DNA of 15,936 bases, taken from the NCBI GenBank assembly GCA_016789785.1, contig JAEUQE010000216.1, positions 1 through 15,936 on the forward strand, read 5' to 3'. The position numbers and the translations under genes were made by a program. Positions 5,855 through 13,641 of this stretch are shown piece by piece. Position 1 is the stretch's first letter. Every line of letters begins with the position of its first letter. Origin of the DNA: Bryobacterales bacterium (GTDB lineage: Bacteria; Acidobacteriota; Terriglobia; Bryobacterales; Bryobacteraceae). The notes under the pieces were generated by a model, which saw only the letters and a program-made list of their open reading frames with translations, did not search any database and was not told where the DNA came from.

Positions 5855-7738
5855 ATGGACAGGCTCAACCACTTACTCCGCAACCAGACATTCCGCCGCG
5901 AGGTCCGAAACAGCCGCATCGTTTCGGAAGAAACCGCGCGGAACCTGAACAAGCCAACGTCGTTCGCGTTTGGGTTTCCGGCGACGGCCGAGGCGCCCGC
6001 CGCTCCGGAAATGGCACTCCCCGGGCATGAGGAGGCAGTTGTCCTGCTCCAAGGCCGGCCCGCGCTGCTGGTGCGAAACAACACGTTTGAGATGCCTCGC
6101 AGCGGAATGTGGGCGGAGCGTCTGTTTGCGTCGCGTGCGTTGATCGAGGCCCGGCTGCCCTCGATTGGGAGGGTGGAGGTGGATGACGGTGCAGGCACGT
6201 TCAATTCCGGTACCGCGTGGCTCATTGCGCCCGGCGTGGTGGCCACCAATCGCCACGTTGCCGAAATCTTCGCGCGCCGTGCCGGCGGCGAAGCGAAGTT
6301 CCTACTCAACTTTCAGGGCAGGCCGTACCGGACGCGCGTCGACTTTCTGGAAGAGTATCTTGGCGAAGAGGAGCGCGAAATTCGCGTGGAGAAAGTCCTG
6401 TTTATGGAAGACTCCGATCGCAGCCTGCCCGACATCGCCTTTCTGAAGTTAGCCACCAGTTCGGACCTTCCCTCGCCCATCCCTGTGTCGGGCAAAGACC
6501 CGGAAGCCGCGCAGCCCTTCGCGCTGGTGGGTTATCCAGCTTACGATCCGCGGTACGGGCTCGGCGGGCTGGAAGCGGCGAAAGAGATCTTCGGCACCAT
6601 CTATGATGTGAAACGACTTTCTCCTGGCGAGATCATGCTATCCGACGAAGCGGCATGGTACTTACTCCACGACGCGACCACACTGGGTGGGAACTCGGGG
6701 TCGGTGATGGTGGATCTGGAGTCCGGCCATGCGATCGGGATGCACTTTAAGGGCGACTTCCGCCGCGCGAACTATGCCGTGAAGCCGGCACGGTTACTGG
6801 ATTACGCGGCGAAGTACGGTATTACCGCGGAGCATGGCAAACCTCTACCGCCGCCCAAGCCGGCAGCCGCCGAACCGGAGGGCGCGGAAGAAGCGCCGTC
6901 TTCCTACAGCAACCGGACAGGATTCTCGGAAACGTTCCTTGGATCGGGACTGCCCACGCCGTTGCCCTCCACTGATGGGATCGAGGATGTGGTGCTTACT
7001 TTCACCGACCCGGCATCGGGCAGCAGTACCTCCGTATTGAAGTACACGAATTTCTCGGTAGTAATGAATCAGGACCGGCGCATGTGCATTTACTCGGCTG
7101 TGAACATCAATGGATTGGAGGCACTGAAAATCCCCAGAGGGGGCGGCTGGAAGTTCGATTCCCGGATCCCGCAGGCGCTACAGATCAAGGGTGAGTGTTA
7201 TGGCCACGAGCACGAGGGTAAGTTCAGCCGGGGACATATGACGCGGCGGGAAGATCCCAACTGGGGAACCCGGCCTGTGGCCACCCGCGCCAACAGCGAT
7301 ACCTTTCATGTCACCAACGCCTGCCCGCAGATCCAGCCGTTCAACGGTGGCATCTGGCTACGCCTTGAGGAGTACGCTCTCGACAACGCGGTGGAAGACG
7401 GCATGCGGATCAGTGTGTACACCGGACCTGTGTTCCGCCAGGATGATCCGGATTATTTCGGCGTTCAGGTGCCCGTCGAGTTCTGGAAAGTCATCGCGTT
7501 TCGCCATGACGAAACGAAGGAACTTACTGCGACTGGGTATAAGATGTCGCAACGGAGCTTCCTTCCGGGCCAGGAATTCGTCTACGGGCGGTACGAGACG
7601 TACCAGGTAAGTCTGAAGGAGATCGAGACGCTCACCGGCCTGTCGTTCGGCGTACTTACAGATGCCGATCCGCTGCGTCACCTGGAGGAGGCGCCGATGC
7701 GGCCGTTGAGGGCGACAGAGCAGATCCGATGGTCGTAG
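5855..7738 (+). CDS. Cytoplasmic trypsin-like protease fused to a DNA/RNA non-specific endonuclease
   Basis: This 627-residue two-enzyme protein has no signal peptide or membrane segment. Residues 1-105 form a charged N-terminal region. Residues about 110-325 are a trypsin-like serine protease with the triad His134 (TNRHVAE), Asp193 (LPDIAFLKL) and Ser281 (TLGGNSGSVM). A Pro/Ala/Glu-rich linker (328-350) leads to a Serratia/EndoG-type nuclease (about 375-605): SRGH at 458-461, Asn488 in TNACPQ, Asn497, and Glu505 in WLRLEEY. The spacings Asn488-Asn497-Glu505 equal those of Asn110, Asn119 (Mg ligand) and Glu127 in Serratia nuclease, and His461 corresponds to the general base His89. The usual DRGH Asp is Ser. 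A potent nuclease held in the cytoplasm implies latency; proteolytic release or stress activation, as in defence or cell-suicide effectors, is inference. The start has GGGAG 12 bases upstream; an alternative ATG lies at 6011. No immunity gene is adjacent. Confidence 0.9.
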   Translation: MDRLNHLLRNQTFRREVRNSRIVSEETARNLNKPTSFAFGFPATAEAPAAPEMALPGHEEAVVLLQGRPALLVRNNTFEMPRSGMWAERLFASRALIEARLPSIGRVEVDDGAGTFNSGTAWLIAPGVVATNRHVAEIFARRAGGEAKFLLNFQGRPYRTRVDFLEEYLGEEEREIRVEKVLFMEDSDRSLPDIAFLKLATSSDLPSPIPVSGKDPEAAQPFALVGYPAYDPRYGLGGLEAAKEIFGTIYDVKRLSPGEIMLSDEAAWYLLHDATTLGGNSGSVMVDLESGHAIGMHFKGDFRRANYAVKPARLLDYAAKYGITAEHGKPLPPPKPAAAEPEGAEEAPSSYSNRTGFSETFLGSGLPTPLPSTDGIEDVVLTFTDPASGSSTSVLKYTNFSVVMNQDRRMCIYSAVNINGLEALKIPRGGGWKFDSRIPQALQIKGECYGHEHEGKFSRGHMTRREDPNWGTRPVATRANSDTFHVTNACPQIQPFNGGIWLRLEEYALDNAVEDGMRISVYTGPVFRQDDPDYFGVQVPVEFWKVIAFRHDETKELTATGYKMSQRSFLPGQEFVYGRYETYQVSLKEIETLTGLSFGVLTDADPLRHLEEAPMRPLRATEQIRWS

Positions 7739-7783
7739 ACGGGTGACCCCGTACGGCACGCGGGCCGGGTGTATGATGCCCCT

Positions 7784-9961
7784 ATGCCGCCCCTCGCCTT
7801 GCTGATGATGGCCGCACTCGATGTGCCGCTTACGGTCCAGGAGACTGCCGGAGTGGCTCGGGTGGCCGAGCCAGTGACTTTTGGTGTTCCGCTGCCGAAG
7901 GGCACCTTGTCCGATGTGTCAAGGCTCAGACTGCATGGACCCGATGGCAAGCCCGTGGCTGCCGGGTTTCAAGTGGTGAACCGCTGGTGGAACGACGTAG
8001 GATCGCAGATCGCTTCCATTCAATGGGTGCACTGTGATTTTCTGGCGACCGTGCCTTTCGGCGGCAAAGCTGTCTACCATCTGCGCGCCGAAGGCGCCGA
8101 CGCTCCGGCACCCGCGGGAAAGCTGGAAGTGACTCGCAACGGCGACGATGTCGGAGTGTCTACCGGTCCGCTGAGGTTTACCGTGCACCGGCAAGGCCAC
8201 CTGCTGGATGGGCCGGGATTGCGCAATGCAGACTTCCTGCTGCGATCCGATGAGCGCATTTACAAACTCAGCCAGGGAGCGTCCGAGTTAGTAGTGGAAG
8301 AACAAACGCCGATGAAGGTGGTGTTGAAGCGCACAGGGTCGCACGGCTGGGTGAATGGTAAGGACAAAGCGCTTGACTATGTGGTGCGGCTAACGGCTTA
8401 CGCAGGCAAGTCCCATGTCCGGGTGACTTACAGTTTTGTCAATCGCCAGGGTAAGAGTATGAGTGATTTCGTGCGGCTGGATGGTTTGCGCATGGAGGCG
8501 AAACTGGAGAAAACCGCCAGTCCCCGCCGGACCGAGCAACTTGCTGCGGAGCCTCGCCGGCGCGGGTGGTTTGAGGCGGGTGGGATCGGTTTCGGGCTGC
8601 GCTGGTTCTGGCAACTGTATCCGAAGGCTTTTGAGGTGCGGCAGGACGGCTCCGTCCGGCTTGAGTTATTCCCCGAGACGGCACGCCCGCAAAACATCTA
8701 CATGGGCGTGGCGAAAACGCACGAGATGATCCTGTCCTTTGCGGGCGAGGATCTTTCGGCACAACTGGACGACCCGCTGTACGCCGTCGCTCCTCCGAAG
8801 TGGTACACGCGTGATACGAAGGCGTTCGGGAGGCTGGTGGAGTCTTCTCCGGAGGCGATTCTGCCGCAATACTGGCCGCTCGTCGAGCGTTATGACCGGT
8901 GGCTGACCTCCTCTCGCGACGCCGTTCTGGCGAAGCGCAATCGCGGCTACCAGTTTGAAGGGCGGACGTTCGATGAATACGGAATGATGAACTTCGGCGA
9001 CGCTGTCCATAAGATCATCACTGCCGGCGGGCGTCCGGATTATGGTGTCCATTGGGAAACGGAATACTACGACTTTCCACACGCATTATTCCTGCATTTC
9101 TTCCGGACGGGAGATTTGGCGTCGTTGCGGATGGCCGTGGAGGCGTCGGCGCACCTGGCAGACGTTGATATTTCGCACCAGGATGTCCAGCCCACGCTGC
9201 ACGGCGCTCCGCGTACCGGTCCTGGCTTGAACCACTGGGTGCGGTACTCGAACGGAGAGTTCACCGCGTCCGCCAGTTGGGCGTTCTACAAGAACGAAAG
9301 CCTGTTTGACCGGTATCTGCTGACGGGTGATCTTTGGTCGCGTGATGTGGCGAGGCTGTCCGCCGATTTCGGGGTAGGGAATCACGGGCTGGACATTCAA
9401 AGCAATACCCGTTCGATTGGGCACGGGTTGTTCGCGATGATGAAAGCGTATGAGGTGTTCGGCGACCGTAAGTATCTCGACCGGGCGAACTGGATTGTGG
9501 ACTGCGTGCAGACATGGCAGGAAGGAAATGTCGAGAAACTGCGCGCGATGAAGTGCGGCGTGCGTTGGGAACCGCAGTTCCTGGGCGGCTACAGCCATCA
9601 ATCGTGGATGTATGGCATTGCGCTGGAGGCAATGGCACAGGCGTCATGGACCTATGGGCGTACCGAAATGCCGGCGTATCTCCGGCGTGCGGCGGACTGG
9701 GTGTTCGCGAATCCGAAAGAATGGGATGCGCAGCGCCGGATGTTTCTCAATGCGCCGGTGCACTCGGTGATGCTGACGCCGGGACTTGCTTACATCGCCG
9801 AGACGAGCGGGGAGCAGAAATACTGGGAGGTGGCGCTGGAGAGTTTTCAGCGGCAGACGGAAGCGGCGGAGGTGACCGACCGGCTGAAGTTATTCGGCCA
9901 GTTATTCCGGAACTCCCAGCGGTTCCCGTGGTATCTCTCGGTGGAGGCGGCGGCGAAGTAA
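7784..9961 (+). CDS. Secreted PcRGLX/YetA-like protein, probable polysaccharide-active enzyme
   Basis: This 725-residue protein has a short signal peptide (MPPLALLMMAALDVP). It resembles the PcRGLX/YetA group: an N-terminal RIFT-barrel domain with VTFGVPLPKG (31-40), FQVVNRWWND (62-71) and IQWVHCDF (79-86); a central beta-sandwich; and a C-terminal alpha/alpha toroid from about residue 360 to the end. In the toroid the motifs HWETEYYDFPHALFLHFFRTGD and HQDVQ...HGAP...GLNHW lie on the likely active face. The founding member is a fungal exo-rhamnogalacturonan lyase (PL26), so action on pectic polysaccharide is a reasonable guess, not a demonstrated activity. An in-frame GTG at 7769 would add 5 residues; neither start has a clear ribosome binding site. 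It lies 45 bases downstream of the protease-nuclease gene on the same strand, so readthrough transcription is possible. It converges on the next gene with only 16 bases between stops. Confidence 0.85.
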   Translation: MPPLALLMMAALDVPLTVQETAGVARVAEPVTFGVPLPKGTLSDVSRLRLHGPDGKPVAAGFQVVNRWWNDVGSQIASIQWVHCDFLATVPFGGKAVYHLRAEGADAPAPAGKLEVTRNGDDVGVSTGPLRFTVHRQGHLLDGPGLRNADFLLRSDERIYKLSQGASELVVEEQTPMKVVLKRTGSHGWVNGKDKALDYVVRLTAYAGKSHVRVTYSFVNRQGKSMSDFVRLDGLRMEAKLEKTASPRRTEQLAAEPRRRGWFEAGGIGFGLRWFWQLYPKAFEVRQDGSVRLELFPETARPQNIYMGVAKTHEMILSFAGEDLSAQLDDPLYAVAPPKWYTRDTKAFGRLVESSPEAILPQYWPLVERYDRWLTSSRDAVLAKRNRGYQFEGRTFDEYGMMNFGDAVHKIITAGGRPDYGVHWETEYYDFPHALFLHFFRTGDLASLRMAVEASAHLADVDISHQDVQPTLHGAPRTGPGLNHWVRYSNGEFTASASWAFYKNESLFDRYLLTGDLWSRDVARLSADFGVGNHGLDIQSNTRSIGHGLFAMMKAYEVFGDRKYLDRANWIVDCVQTWQEGNVEKLRAMKCGVRWEPQFLGGYSHQSWMYGIALEAMAQASWTYGRTEMPAYLRRAADWVFANPKEWDAQRRMFLNAPVHSVMLTPGLAYIAETSGEQKYWEVALESFQRQTEAAEVTDRLKLFGQLFRNSQRFPWYLSVEAAAK

Positions 9962-9977
9962 GCTGTCCGTCTGGATA

Positions 9978-12023
9978 TCACTCCGGTTTCGTCTTTTCCA
10001 TGCGATCGATCATGGACTGCTCCCAATTGTCATCGTGGCCGAAGCCGATCTGCTCCGCGCGCCATTTCCCGCTGCTATCCACGATCCAGTTCCGGGGGAT
10101 GCTGATCGACGGTAGTAACTCATCGACATAGCTCTTGGCGAGCAGCACGGGAAAGGTGTACTTATTCTCATCCAGGTAGGGCTGCACCATGCCGATCTCG
10201 GCGTCGATGTTCAGCGACAGTACAACCAGGCCGGGGCGGTCCTTGAGTTTCTGATACAAACGCTCAAGGTAAGGATGCTCCAGGCGGCACGGCCCGCACC
10301 ATGTGGCCCAGACGTTGATCAACAGCGTCTTGCCCTCCAGCGACTTGAGTTTCCATGTTTTTCCGGAAAGATCGCTCAACTCCCACGGAGGCATATCCTT
10401 CTTGGGCGTCTCCCAACGGCCGTCGGGTAGCGCCGCATTTGTGGTTCCGAGGTTATCCCAGAATTCCCTGCCGGCGCCCGTGCCGCCGAGGTCCTTGAAC
10501 AGCCGCGCCACGTTCTCGGCCAACTCATCCTTACCCTTCGGCGCCGACGTTCTGGCAGCCATAGCGGCGCGATACATTAAGAGGGCGTCGAGCCTCCGGT
10601 TTTCCAGTTCGGCAAACTTGGCCAATACGGGCAAGGTGTTGGCTTTCTCGGTTTCCTTGCGCGGTTTGATCGCGGATAACTCCAGCGCGGCTTTTCGCGC
10701 GACTTCCGGTTCGCCCAGCTCCCTGGCGGCGTCAATCAGGATCCGCGCCGCCTCAGCCTTGAGAAAAATGTCGGTGGAGGCTTCTCTGTCCCGGAGGTCA
10801 TCGTCCTCGCGGTCACTGCGGAACTCCTGTCTCGGCTTGAGAGCTTTCCATCCATCGTCCACCATGGCGGGGACTTCGGCAATGGCCACCTTGTGTTTGA
10901 GGAAAGCCTTTGCCACGCGCCATTCGAAGGGCGGCGTGGAGAACCAATCGGCGCCTGCCCGCAGCGCCTCCAGCATGGCTCTTCCCGCCTCGGCCACTTG
11001 TTGCGGGTTGGCGTCGTTGAGTTCGGAGAGCGCGTTGAAGCGGTTCATGCGGTACTCAAACTCTTGCGGCCAACGTTTCAGTTGGTCTTCGGCATGCGCG
11101 AGTTGTGTGCGCAGGAATGCCTGGCGCTTCTCTTCGGGATCTGAGGGGGTGGGGTATGGATGCGCCTTCTGGAACCGTTCGCGAATTGCGGACTTCGCCT
11201 GCCAACTGCGAGGGAAACCCGCAATCAGGCGGTCCTGGATGCGCTGGATACCCTGTGGGTCATTTGCCTGTTTGTATCCTTCGAGCAGCGCTGTCAGGCG
11301 GTCAAGATTGGCGGGCAGGCCGATCGCCTCCAGTGCAGCGGCATCCGCGGTGATCCGCTTGCGCAGCGCCGCGTGTTCGGGAACCGGAGTCACCTTGAAC
11401 TCCAGATTCCAAAGCGTCTCCCAAGCGCCGGCGCGTACCACTGCCCTGTCCGCTTCCAACTGTTTCCGCAATCTGACCACCTGCGGCCTCGCGCTTTCCG
11501 GCGTACCGAACTGGCGCAGGGCGCCCAGAGCCTGGCTCTCGAGGGAATCAGGGCATTTGCCGAAGTAAGTGTCGAGTTGCTTGCGCGCCTCGTTGCGGCT
11601 GGCGAACTTACCCCATGTGTAAGTTTCGAGAAGGGCGAGGTGAGCCGAAGGGTGCGTCTGCCTCTCCAAGAGGCTCATCGCCTTCCTGGTGTCATAGTCG
11701 ATGAGTGTTCGCGCCTGTACGACGGCGATGCCAGAGTCGTCAGGATGCGCCGCCGCGAGTGAATGGATACGGGCGAGCATGGCTTCGCGCTGCGGCTTCT
11801 TCGCGGTATGGTGATGGCGTTCATAGCGCTGAAGGACGAAATAATCCCGAGGATACTTGGCGAGTAACTCCTCAAGAATTTCCTCTGTTCGATCCCGCCG
11901 CGCCTGGCCCACTAGATCGGGCAGATCAAGCCTGGCGAGGTCCTCGCGAACGGCTGCGGACGGTTCACAGGGTGTGGATGCCAGTACGGGCGGCATCAAA
12001 GCGAGCAGTGCGGCAAGCAGCAT
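9978..12023 (-). CDS. Exported TlpA-like thioredoxin with a long helical N-terminal region
   Basis: This 681-residue protein has an N-terminal signal peptide (MLLAALLALMPPVLAS), so it works in the periplasm or outside. Residues about 30-525 are helical and Ala/Leu/Arg-rich, with the look of degenerate tetratricopeptide-type repeats that hold partner proteins. From about 547 a TlpA/AhpC-type thioredoxin domain follows: LLINVWATWCGPCRLEHPYL with the redox pair Cys576 and Cys579, and the cis-proline at Pro643 in SIPRNWIVD. TlpA-like proteins reduce disulfides outside the cytoplasm, for example in cytochrome c maturation. The partner here is unknown. The start is well supported by AGGAGG 8 bases before the ATG. 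At the 3' end it faces the PcRGLX-like gene with a 16-base gap and no obvious terminator. The long repeat-like region in front of the thioredoxin is larger than in ordinary TlpA proteins. Confidence 0.9.
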   Translation of the reverse strand: MLLAALLALMPPVLASTPCEPSAAVREDLARLDLPDLVGQARRDRTEEILEELLAKYPRDYFVLQRYERHHHTAKKPQREAMLARIHSLAAAHPDDSGIAVVQARTLIDYDTRKAMSLLERQTHPSAHLALLETYTWGKFASRNEARKQLDTYFGKCPDSLESQALGALRQFGTPESARPQVVRLRKQLEADRAVVRAGAWETLWNLEFKVTPVPEHAALRKRITADAAALEAIGLPANLDRLTALLEGYKQANDPQGIQRIQDRLIAGFPRSWQAKSAIRERFQKAHPYPTPSDPEEKRQAFLRTQLAHAEDQLKRWPQEFEYRMNRFNALSELNDANPQQVAEAGRAMLEALRAGADWFSTPPFEWRVAKAFLKHKVAIAEVPAMVDDGWKALKPRQEFRSDREDDDLRDREASTDIFLKAEAARILIDAARELGEPEVARKAALELSAIKPRKETEKANTLPVLAKFAELENRRLDALLMYRAAMAARTSAPKGKDELAENVARLFKDLGGTGAGREFWDNLGTTNAALPDGRWETPKKDMPPWELSDLSGKTWKLKSLEGKTLLINVWATWCGPCRLEHPYLERLYQKLKDRPGLVVLSLNIDAEIGMVQPYLDENKYTFPVLLAKSYVDELLPSISIPRNWIVDSSGKWRAEQIGFGHDDNWEQSMIDRMEKTKPE

Positions 12024-12290
12024 CGGGATGTCCTCCTGCGCAAAAGACTCTACACTTCGGACCCTTTCTTACTTTAACGAAGGAACGCGCTGGAGGGTTG
12101 CAACTGTTTTCCAGCGAGGCGGGTTTCTTGTTCCGAGCCAAGAAGGCGGCGCGTAGCGGTTACACGCGTAGTGGTTACAACTGGGGAGCAGGCGGCAACG
12201 GTGGACTTTGCTATTCACGAGAACGAATGAACCGCCAACTCAACAACGCCCATAGCGCTGTCGCCGGAGTTCCTGTCAAGCGAGGCCGTG
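12024..12290. other. Non-coding stretch upstream of the TlpA-like gene
   Basis: I see no convincing gene here. The part nearest 12024 must contain the promoter and ribosome binding site of the minus-strand TlpA-like gene. A minus-strand TTGCAA near 12094-12099 is a possible -35 element, but no good -10 follows. A tandem repeat lies at 12151-12179. Open frames across it have no ribosome binding site and biased composition. Confidence 0.5.
12151..12179. repeat. Two-copy 15-base tandem repeat
   Basis: GCGTAGCGGTTACA (12151-12164) is repeated as GCGTAGTGGTTACA (12166-12179) with one mismatch and a period of 15 bases. It lies in non-coding DNA between the TlpA-like gene and the decayed region. 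Function is unknown; it could be a duplicated binding site or a slippage product. Confidence 0.45.
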
Positions 12291-12583
12291 TCAGAAGGCA
12301 TTGTCACAATCGGCAGCCGCCACGCAAACCGCACTGGCGTGTACTTTGTCTGTGTCCACATATGCCGCTATCTCCACCAGCGACGTCGTCACGCAGGGCG
12401 TTGCGGTGCCCAAACACCAGAGATCGTCCCTCCGCTCCTGCGCATCCACCGTGGGTGTACTTCTATCGAGGACCCTCCGTCTCCGGCTTCCCGCGGTTGG
12501 CGAGCACCTTGCCCGGCTGCCTGAGCCTGGCTGCAAGTCTGTGGACGCACGTGATTCAGGAGCCGGTTGCTCAACGCCTCCAC
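12291..12583 (-). pseudogene. Possible degenerate reading frame downstream of the small secreted protein
   Basis: Two overlapping minus-strand frames look partly coding. One begins at a GTG at 12583, which overlaps the stop of the preceding gene, and reads EALSNRLLNHVRPQ before ending at about 12389. Another frame then carries DDLWCLGTATPCVTTSLVEI and AAYVDTDKVHAS to a stop at 12291. A frameshift around 12460-12480 would join them into one protein of about 95 residues. No family is recognised. The sense-like composition could be chance in high-GC DNA, so the call is tentative. Confidence 0.25.
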
Positions 12584-12948
12584 TTTTTGATCCGTTGGGC
12601 GGTAAGTGCTCGCAAGGTGGCCTTGTCCGCCGCGGAAAGCGCCGCTCGCCCTTGAGGAATGGCACGCACCGACTGCCGCAGTTGCACCAGCAACACTTGC
12701 AGTTCCTGCCCAGCGGCCCGAAGCGCAGCAACCTCCGCGTCGCTCAATGCGAATTGACGGACCAGGTTATACTCGCATGCCTGTCGCGAGTTGGGATGGC
12801 CGTCGATTGCTCCAAGTTGCATCAGCACGAAGCGAAGGTACTTCATCTCGTCCGGGCTGGCCGGCGCTTGCGAGCCTTGGCCGGCACACTGCGGCGCGTA
12901 AAGGAGACCGCCTGCCAGAAACAGACCCAAGATTTTCACATGCCTCAT
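12571..12948 (-). CDS. Small secreted helical protein, 125 residues, unknown function
   Basis: I do not recognise a named family. The first 22 residues form a clear signal peptide (MRHVKILGLFLAGGLLYAPQ, then CAGQG). The mature part is helical and Ala/Leu/Gln-rich (DEMKYLRFVLMQLGAIDGH, then about residues 62-125), with a basic tail ending KKWRR. A single Cys near residue 60 remains in the mature chain. The start is well supported: GGAGGA lies 9 bases before the ATG, and the ATG overlaps the upstream reading frame's stop as ATGA, a sign of translational coupling. The frame stays open to 13128, but only this start gives the leader. It is the only intact gene in the decayed stretch between the TlpA-like gene and the intron remnant. 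Confidence 0.72.
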   Translation of the reverse strand: MRHVKILGLFLAGGLLYAPQCAGQGSQAPASPDEMKYLRFVLMQLGAIDGHPNSRQACEYNLVRQFALSDAEVAALRAAGQELQVLLVQLRQSVRAIPQGRAALSAADKATLRALTAQRIKKWRR

Positions 12949-13288
12949 TGGCTTTGCTCCTCCCCAGTGTCCACACAGATCCCCGCTCCGTCGAACGAAA
13001 ACCGCCCACCAATACTGAAAGTCAGGTTCGAACAGATTACGTTCTCTCTCGGCAGCCCGTCGATGTTCTCGAATGACCCACAAGGCATCGTTCTTTTGGG
13101 AACTGGTGGCACCACGAACCGCACCCATAGATGCCCACTTCTCCTTCCAGCGTCCCGGTGTAAATGGGCTTCGGCTCGTCCGGCGTATTCAGCGGCAGGG
13201 GCCGCGTCCCGGGCGCATTGGGACGGTAGTTGAAGTCCATCGCGAACTGCTGGGCTGTGGCAGCCGGCTTTTTTACGACCTTTCCCAT
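12945..13288 (-). pseudogene. Truncated and frameshifted gene coupled to the small secreted protein
   Basis: Minus-strand coding character starts near 13288 in one frame (KVVKKPAATAQQFAMDFNYR, later EGEVGIYGCGSWCHQF). It continues in another frame (GSFENIDGLPRENVICSNL, then FSIGGRFSFDGAGICVDTG) to a stop at 12945. The two parts join if one base is added in the AAAA run near 13095. The final stop overlaps the next gene's ATG as ATGA, so the second frame was probably translated. The 5' end is missing: sequence similar to a group II intron maturase on the other strand begins 14 bases further, at 13302, which suggests truncation by that element. No family is recognised. The frameshift could also be a sequencing error in the A run. 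Confidence 0.45.
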
Positions 13289-13301
13289 CTCCGACGCCGG
13301 T

Positions 13302-13573
13302 CGGCGGTTCACCAGCCAACCGGTGGAGCGGGTGGGCGAACTGATCAACCCGATTCTTCGAGGGTGGGTGAACTACTTTGCGGTGGGACATTCGAGCCGG
13401 TGCTTTTCGTTCGTCAAAGACTGGGTCGAAAAGAAGTTCCGGCGGCATTTGATGCGTGCCCGCAAGCGCAAGGGCTTCGGCTGGAAGCGGTGGAATAGGC
13501 GAACGAACTCGGACTGTTCAAGGACTATCGGGTTCGACGGCCGGAGGTGGCGCTGAAAGCCGATCCAGCATGA
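13302..13573 (+). pseudogene. Group II intron maturase, C-terminal remnant
   Basis: The frame from 13302 reads RRFTSQPVERVGELINPILR, then GWVNYFAVGHSSRCFSFVKD and RRHLMRARKRKGFGWKRW. This is the characteristic maturase and DNA-binding-side C-terminus of group II intron-encoded reverse transcriptases (LtrA type). A frameshift near 13500 moves the rest to another frame, where ELGLFKDYRVRRPEVALKAD leads to a stop at 13571-13573, exactly the usual family ending. The reverse transcriptase domain is entirely missing, so this is a dead fragment. Full-length relatives are about 400-600 residues; about 90 remain. It is followed by an intron 3' structure, which confirms the element type. It abuts the truncated minus-strand gene. 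Confidence 0.88.
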
Positions 13574-13608
13574 TAGGTCACACAAACGTTGACATGAAGC
13601 AAGCAGGA

Positions 13609-13641
13609 AAGCCCAGTGCGGGAAATCCGCGCGCTGGGTAC
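13609..13641 (+). ncRNA. Group II intron domain V-like hairpin
   Basis: A 33-base hairpin starts with the catalytic AGC (13610-13612). It has a lower stem of seven pairs (13611-13617 with 13633-13639), a two-base bulge (13631-13632), an upper stem GCGG/CCGC and a GAAA loop. This arrangement is diagnostic of domain V, the catalytic heart of group II introns. It lies 36 bases after the maturase stop, as usual. A pyrimidine-rich tract CCCTTTCTCGACTCTACC (13716-13733) is a plausible intron 3' end. The outermost pairs are lost, fitting a dead remnant. Confidence 0.65.

Noticed and set aside
7739..7783. Separate promoter for the PcRGLX-like gene
   Set aside because: The 45-base gap is GC-rich and shows no promoter hexamers or terminator.
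12301..13233. 310-residue plus-strand open frame
   Set aside because: It runs antisense to the secreted-protein gene, which has a strong ribosome binding site and leader. Its composition is Ser/Arg/Leu-biased with no recognisable domain.
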